Shown piece by piece: positions 48,380 through 64,000 of a DNA stretch of 64,000 bases. The position numbers were made by a program, and so were the translations under genes. Position 1 is the first letter of the stretch. Each line of letters starts with the position of its first letter. This stretch comes from Paraescarpia echinospica (Eukaryota; Annelida; Polychaeta; Sabellida; Siboglinidae), in NCBI GenBank assembly GCA_020002185.1, contig CM034539.1:27868221-27932220 (forward strand). Direction: 5' to 3'. The notes under the pieces are model-generated. The model was not told the origin of the DNA. It did not search any database and saw nothing but the letters and a program-made list of their open reading frames with translations.

Positions 48380-48670
48380 GAAAACACCCCCTCCCCCGTC
48401 TTCGGATGTCATCATTTCAGCGAAGATAGCGGAGAGAAGGTGGAGAAGGTAAATTTACAGCAACGGCGCCACGTAAAAACTAAAAATTGTCAACAGCACT
48501 GTCTCTCCCGTGTTTGTTCGGATGTCACGTGTTCACAGCCGAGACAGCGGAGAAGCAAGATATACTGGCTTAGCGGCGAAACATTTTCAACAGCCTCCCC
48601 CATCCCCATCCCCACCTCGACCCCTACCCCCATCTTCCGATGCCACACTGGAGTCAACCGAGACAGCCAC
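48380..48670 (-). repeat. Three degenerate copies of the dispersed GC-rich module
   Basis: On the minus strand, words such as tccgctgtctcggctgtg and gacatccgaagacggggga recur around 48390-48440, 48510-48560 and 48630-48660. They are related to the modules at 31440-31640 and 58460-58520. Confidence 0.55.
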
Positions 48671-49024
48671 AAGGAAGATGTGAAGAAGATATGCGGCGGC
48701 AAAAATGTTTCGTTTTTCGCATATGAAGCTCCGTTAGCCCCCAATATGAATTTCGTTCCCGCGTCACTGAGGCCTAATTATATTTATAGTAAAAAAGGCG
48801 TTATCGCTGTCGCCATCATCATGTCCAAACAGACTAGACCTCTATGCGCTTCGGATTTTGAGTTAGAAAGCCGCCAATACGAAAATCTGCCGGGGAAAAA
48901 ACTGCTAGAAAAACGCGAAAATGAGCGGTTCTATGACACTGACAAGCGTCACTATCATTTCCGAGAGACTTGGCTGGCCCAGTTTCCGGGGCTGCAGAAT
49001 CCACGATTGGAACACTTCCTGTAA
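48440..49024 (+). other. Unrecognised 194-codon frame, possibly transposon-derived
   Basis: The first half translates a dispersed GC-rich repeat and is probably not coding. The second half has protein-like composition: SKQTRPLCASDFELESRQYE then KRHYHFRETWLAQFPGL. The xxFxxxWLxxFPxL pattern recalls the segment before the zinc finger in some hAT transposases and ZMYM-type proteins. A frame from 49063 (MALRVVVEEPGNIKNQERED) follows with a gap. It could be a broken hAT transposase N-terminus or a lineage-specific exon. Confidence 0.3.
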
Positions 49025-49639
49025 GAAGTCGAGTAAACCACATATGACCCAGAAGAGTAGGTATGGCTCTTCGGGTTGTGGTCGAAGAACCTGGTAATAT
49101 TAAGAACCAAGAAAGGGAAGACATGAACAAGTTGGAAGCCATTGCTGCTGGCCCAAGTGACGACGTTGACGCAGACGGTCGGGCTGATGACAGCGACTCT
49201 GACTTGTGTGGCATCAAGACTAGGTATGAATTTTTCGACTCTTACAATAATTATAACATTGCTGTTGCTATTATCTTTGAATGTGATTCTTAATTATATT
49301 TGTTAACAGAAGACTCATGAGTGGTCGGCTGTCGAAGCCATGTTTCAATAAAATAAAATAACATTCCTAAAATCTCTTTGGTTCGTAATTATGTTAAAGA
49401 ATTTATAGTAATACGTTTGAAACTAGGTGGTGATACATCAAGTAACGCTGTAAGTGTACATATGATCAGGATAACATCTACCTTACATAGCAGTATGTAT
49501 CAGATGATTATCAGCTGGTAATGCAACTGTACATTGTTTCAACATATTTTGCTGACCGTTTACGCTCGAGCATTGTGCCCTTGGTAACTTGGTAAAATAC
49601 GGACCACTAACGTTGCTGCCAGTCCAGTAACTTTTTGAA

Positions 49640-50300
<661 letters not shown>

Positions 50301-51132
50301 ATGATTGCTTGGGATGAACTGTCCCTGCTATCCACGATCACCACCAAACTTGACTCTTCTTGAACGCAATTTGACGGGATGTGAAGGATGTCTCGGAGCT
50401 TCGACCTACGCTACACGTAGCTTGGTCCCACGCTACCTGGATCTAGGCCCTACAATATACCTATACATATATCCTACGTTACACGGAGCTTGGCCCTACG
50501 CTACACCTCCGTTGATTCCCATCAGATGCGTCCTCGTCTCTATGTTCGTTCTACTTTCTTATTCTTTCTACCAATAAGACCTTCTATCCCACCAAACATA
50601 GTGAAATTGGCCCAATACATGTACTGGAAATATATTGACGACAACATGGCAACGACGGTCTCTAATAATATCCACTGTCTTAGACCCTGTGTCTGTTGAA
50701 CAATCGTCAGAGTTTGTCTCTAACTGCAGAAATGTCTGCCGTTATAATATAAATGACATTGGACCTCTGCGCAATAACTTACGCAAACGCTTAATGTGTA
50801 CATTTAATTGATTGTTGATTAGTCCGTTAAACTACTGTATTTATCCTTTACAGTTTGTTTTTTGCACCATGTTGTTAGTTTTACCGTTGACATTAGCAAT
50901 GGTCATACCCACAGATCCGTGGTCGTCTCTGTCGTTGCGTTTCCTAGGGGCGTCTGTGACGTCATTCTCGTGCAGTCACGTGTCTGAACCAGTACAGATT
51001 ATTCGTAAATGTTATCGTAAGTTGCAGGTGAACATTAATTTAATTTGCCACGTTGACATACAATACAATTTGACAACTTTATTAGCAGACGTCCTCGTCG
51101 GCTCTACACTAGCGATAAATCCGGGAGAAAAG

Positions 51133-51289
51133 GCTACGCCCAATCTCCAAGCGGAGGTTCTCTTCCGGTAGCGAGCTCCCTCCAAGACAAATGTCAAATG
51201 GAAGTAGTTCGGTCACCCGTGGCATATATGAAGTTAGAAGGAGCTCGCGACCGGAAACGAGTCGCTGTTTGGAGAGTGGGCTACGCCTA
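51133..51289. repeat. Inverted repeat, about 50-nt arms
   Basis: ggctacgcccaatctccaag through ttccggtagcgagctcc (51133-51182) pairs with 51240-51289 (ggagctcgcgaccgga ... tggagagtgggctacgcct). The loop is about 57 nt. It looks like a small foldback element. Confidence 0.85.
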
Positions 51290-51349
51290 ATCGATGTACG
51301 TGACATCACGTTTGATTGCGTCATCGGAAATGGCTGATTCTTCATTATG

Positions 51350-53990
51350 TCTTTCAGTCTCTGTCTGTGTAAGTGTCTGCCTTATCCGTCACCGTCTCCC
51401 CGAAACCCTGCGGGTGGAGTATGGAAGGTCAGCCTGAAATGAAATCTAACCACAAGACAAAAGTGATATTGATAAATAGAGGAATGTTTATGAAGAATGT
51501 ATGCCCCTTGCATTTAAGCTAAATGGGGAGGAAATTAACGAAATTATCAAATGCAATGATGCTAAAGATGGATATAATGCGTCAATGTCGCTAATTATAT
51601 ATACTCCAAAGTACTAGGAAATTTCATATGTGCACTGATGATGTAAAGATAAAGGTGTTTAATTAATTTTGCTCTTCCACGTACACATCACAACTATGAT
51701 GGAACCATTCTGTTCACATCATCCATGGGTTATGTTTGTTATAATAGAGAACATTATCAAACGCAATTAAGCGACCGTACGCCACGTCTGAACGCGACCT
51801 CAAATTTGAAGTAAACCACAGATCTCGCGTCGACGTCTAATAAAACACCATTAGCTAAGCGCGCAGTGAGCGGTTTTACGATCGGCTCCAGCAAAACATT
51901 GTTTTTTCATATGTAGTGATTTTCTATGTGCTACTAGCAGTAAAATGCATGTACACAATATATAGATATATGTATAAATGTGTTAACGGGACAATTTAAG
52001 CTTTATCGCAATCGATAATCGCAAGAAGGTAGAATTTAGGACGCAAGAACGGCAAACGCGAACCCCAATGCAATCATTCCGGCTCGTAGATTAGGGTAAG
52101 CAAACACAATATAATATTTCGAGTCCTGTTATGCAATAACATAGCCTAATCATGATGTTTGTATACCACAGCGTAAACAACCTTAATATTAAAATTTATC
52201 GGGCGATATTGTAAGCAACTATTTACCTTAATCACCAAAGGAAAGTTACCGAACAGCCCGTGGAGTTTATGCAGTGAATGCGTTGCGATTTGTCGCACAG
52301 TGATGATTTTGAACACGATGAGGCAGAAACCGAGTGCTTCCGTATGGGGCGTGAAATTATTATCGTCTTACGAATATTGTAAGTATTTCACTAAAACAAC
52401 TTATTTTACGCTTCGTTTGCAAGCCATTGATGAAATAAGTGGTTCTGATTAATAATATTGATACGTTGCAGAACGATTTCAAAAATTGTTAGTGACAACT
52501 GCATATTATGCTTTGTGTAAGGCAGAAGCCGAGTGGTCCAGTAAACATGACGAGTGGTGCTTTTGCGCGTGCGCGAACAAAAACCGGAAAAGATGGGCAA
52601 ACATTGACGTTTCGGTTTTGTTTACTTGTTGGATCATTGGCGATAAACGCTATTATATTGATGTATTCTAGGTCGCCAGTATAATACTGGTTGTCCAGCT
52701 TGGTTAACAAGCATTGCAGTTATGGGATTAGCAACAATGATTCAAGATAGGCTCATTGACAGCACCCGCGGGATGATTATTTTCTCCCCTTTCCCTAAAC
52801 TTAGCTAAACTACGACTACTACGTCTAGACTAAAGTACACACACCTCACGACACAACTTGTACCTTTTTAGTTGCAGTTGGTCCGAGGGAAGGCTTCACC
52901 AATTTACAACCAATGCCGGGCTCCTGAAGCCTAGGGATAATTTATTGACCTTACTGCAGCTAGGGATGTCGATGAAAATTTCAGACTGCATATCCATTGT
53001 TTTATAGTTGCACGTCCTAAATTCGTGCACTGTCCAATTCGGTATCCCCTTGGATGTTGTCTCGTTTGACTGCTTCGGTGAAAGTGTATGTTAAGCTGGC
53101 AGCTACAGTCTTAATAAACGTTGTTGGTGTGCCATCATTCAGTGCAAGTTTTAGGTTTGAGACAAAATTACAATACATTGTTGCAACGGAATTTCGAAAC
53201 GATAGCTCATGAATAAAATCGCCCGAGTCCAGTGAGGCTGCAGTGTCAATGGGCGCTTATTACAAGTCGTTAAAGTTGCAAATAACTGTATTATTCTCGA
53301 AATGTTCCATTTGTTGACATCCTTACCACATCGTGGCCTCCTCTATTAACGACCTAATTTGTTAAACTACGTCATTGGTGTATTATATTGGTGTAATGGC
53401 CTATTTGGTTTTTATTTAGTATGGTATGTGTTGCCATCGAATTAACAGTATTATAGGGGTTGTAAAAAGTTTCTGTTGACAACACTAATTATATAACATA
53501 TGTGTGTGTGTGTTCGTGTGCGTGTGTGTGTGTGTGTGTGGTCAATGTATATATTTACTGATAGTTTATTTGTGTACATCAGCAACTTATGCTTTGATAC
53601 ACAATTCATTACAAATATTTTCTTGGTATGCTAGATGTTCATACATTGAGCCAACAGTGATGCAGTGAAGGGGAATACTGAAGGGTTTCAGGACAAAACG
53701 CGAAAAACACAATTTCTGAACTTTCGCCCAAACAGGGACGAACCGTTTGTCTAACCAAACGTTGAGTTAGTATAATATATCGCGTGTTGACAAAACAATA
53801 TAATATGATATGTCGGGTTTTGATAACAAAATAATGTAATATCGCATTTGTATTACATATCTGCAAAACAAATGTTTCCGTCTTTACTATCATTCTATTT
53901 GATTTTGGATTCTTAATACATTCCAAGTTTTTATATAAATTTTGAGGTTGAAACAAAAAAGTGAGTCTTTCTCAAAACCAACAAAATGGA
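51350..53990. other. Intergenic, no gene recognised
   Basis: AT-rich sequence downstream of the SLC5A7 stop. Only a short TG microsatellite (about 53500-53540) is visible. Open frames up to 105 codons look random. Confidence 0.5.
53565..53570 (-). terminator. Possible poly(A) signal for SLC5A7
   Basis: AATAAA on the minus strand lies about 490 nt past the stop codon. The sequence is AT-rich, so a chance match is quite possible. Confidence 0.25.
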
Positions 53991-54060
53991 CATCTCGCGT
54001 TTTCCCCTGAAACCCGTCATATATGTTCAGAGCTTGTAACGTACAGCTGAAACTGTCTGT

Positions 54061-63297
<9,237 letters not shown>

Positions 63298-63705
63298 GTG
63301 ACCACGTCTTGCTGTCGTCGAAGTGTCATCGGGGATCGATCTGAGGTTGATATGGTACACACATGAGATTGGCATTTCCAATACAAACACAGTTGACTCG
63401 CTACATGGATTTCGTATGTAAGAAACATCCGTTTAAATTCATACAAAAAACTTTGAAATCACCGATCTAGCATGCACAATTTTATATATCCGTACAGTCC
63501 CTTAGGTAGGACTGCCGAATTTTGCAAATTACATGTTTGATTTACCAGTTATACGCACATGACAAAACAGTTATACATGTATCGATGGTCAATTGACAGT
63601 TGCCAAATAAATGTCCACGATTTCCATTTACTATCAAATTGTACATAGAAATAATACAATCACATATGAATAAAGGTTTGAATATGAACTATAGTCTCGC
63701 TCTCG

Positions 63706-63755
63706 CTCTCTCTGAGTGAGTGAGTGAGTGAGTGAGTGAGTGAGTGAGTGAGTGA
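63706..63755. repeat. (GAGT)n microsatellite
   Basis: About eleven GAGT/GTGA units after a short CTCGCTCT run, upstream of SLC5A7 exon 1. Confidence 0.97.
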
Positions 63756-64000
63756 CTATTATTATTCAAAGAAAGTGCTATGTCGTTGATGTACGTAATA
63801 AATAAGAGTGGTCCTAATTCGAGCCTTCGGGAACACCAGTGGCGATGACTGTCATACTTAATCACGCCATTACACGGGTTAAATAGTAATTGTCATCAAT
63901 CATTCCAAAGGTTGACTAACACTGGTTAAATATAAACTTCTCGATTGGCGAGTGACATTCCCCGCCGTTCTCGGACAGAAAAAATATGTACATTATTTAT

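Overview
The window is nuclear DNA of an intron-rich, repeat-laden animal. Coding exons are small islands with GT-AG borders in AT-rich sequence full of minisatellites, microsatellites and nested transposons. The mix of non-LTR elements, tRNA-headed SINEs, a Ty3/Gypsy-like element and hAT/Tigger DNA elements suggests a marine lophotrochozoan, probably a mollusc such as a gastropod. That placement is inference; no species marker is present.

Three conserved genes can be read. (1) Positions 508-11836, plus strand: the last eleven exons seen here of an axonemal inner-arm dynein heavy chain, closest to DNAH10 (719 residues plus stop; the 5' part lies left of the window). (2) Positions 31227-12977, minus strand: a complete MND1 meiotic recombination gene. 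Five exons are secure, and a sixth, one-codon first exon is proposed next to an E2F-like site; the protein comes to 205 residues. DNAH10 and MND1 converge tail to tail with 1.1 kb between their stop codons. (3) Positions 63297-54061, minus strand: an SLC5A7-type high-affinity choline transporter in eight exons.

The rest is mobile and repetitive. MND1 intron 3 (proposed numbering) holds a 2.3-kb minisatellite of 51-bp units, open in a frame on both strands, and a decayed CR1-like LINE. MND1 intron 2 holds a hAT-like element (20833-23576) with a complete Tigger/pogo-type element (21480-22691) inside it. From about 36.7 to 47.2 kb lies a decayed Ty3/Gypsy-like LTR retrotransposon on the minus strand. 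It is split by a 5.2-kb LINE (38700-43941) flanked by an 8-bp target duplication, and the host reading frame resumes on the far side. Tandem repeats inside the choline transporter gene include one that has multiplied the exon 1 splice donor.

The three genes are not known to act together. DNAH10 moves cilia and flagella, MND1 acts with HOP2 in meiotic strand exchange, and SLC5A7 supplies choline to cholinergic nerve endings. No new multi-gene system was found. The most notable signals are the nested transposons, the dual-frame minisatellite, the duplicated splice donor and the one-codon MND1 first exon.
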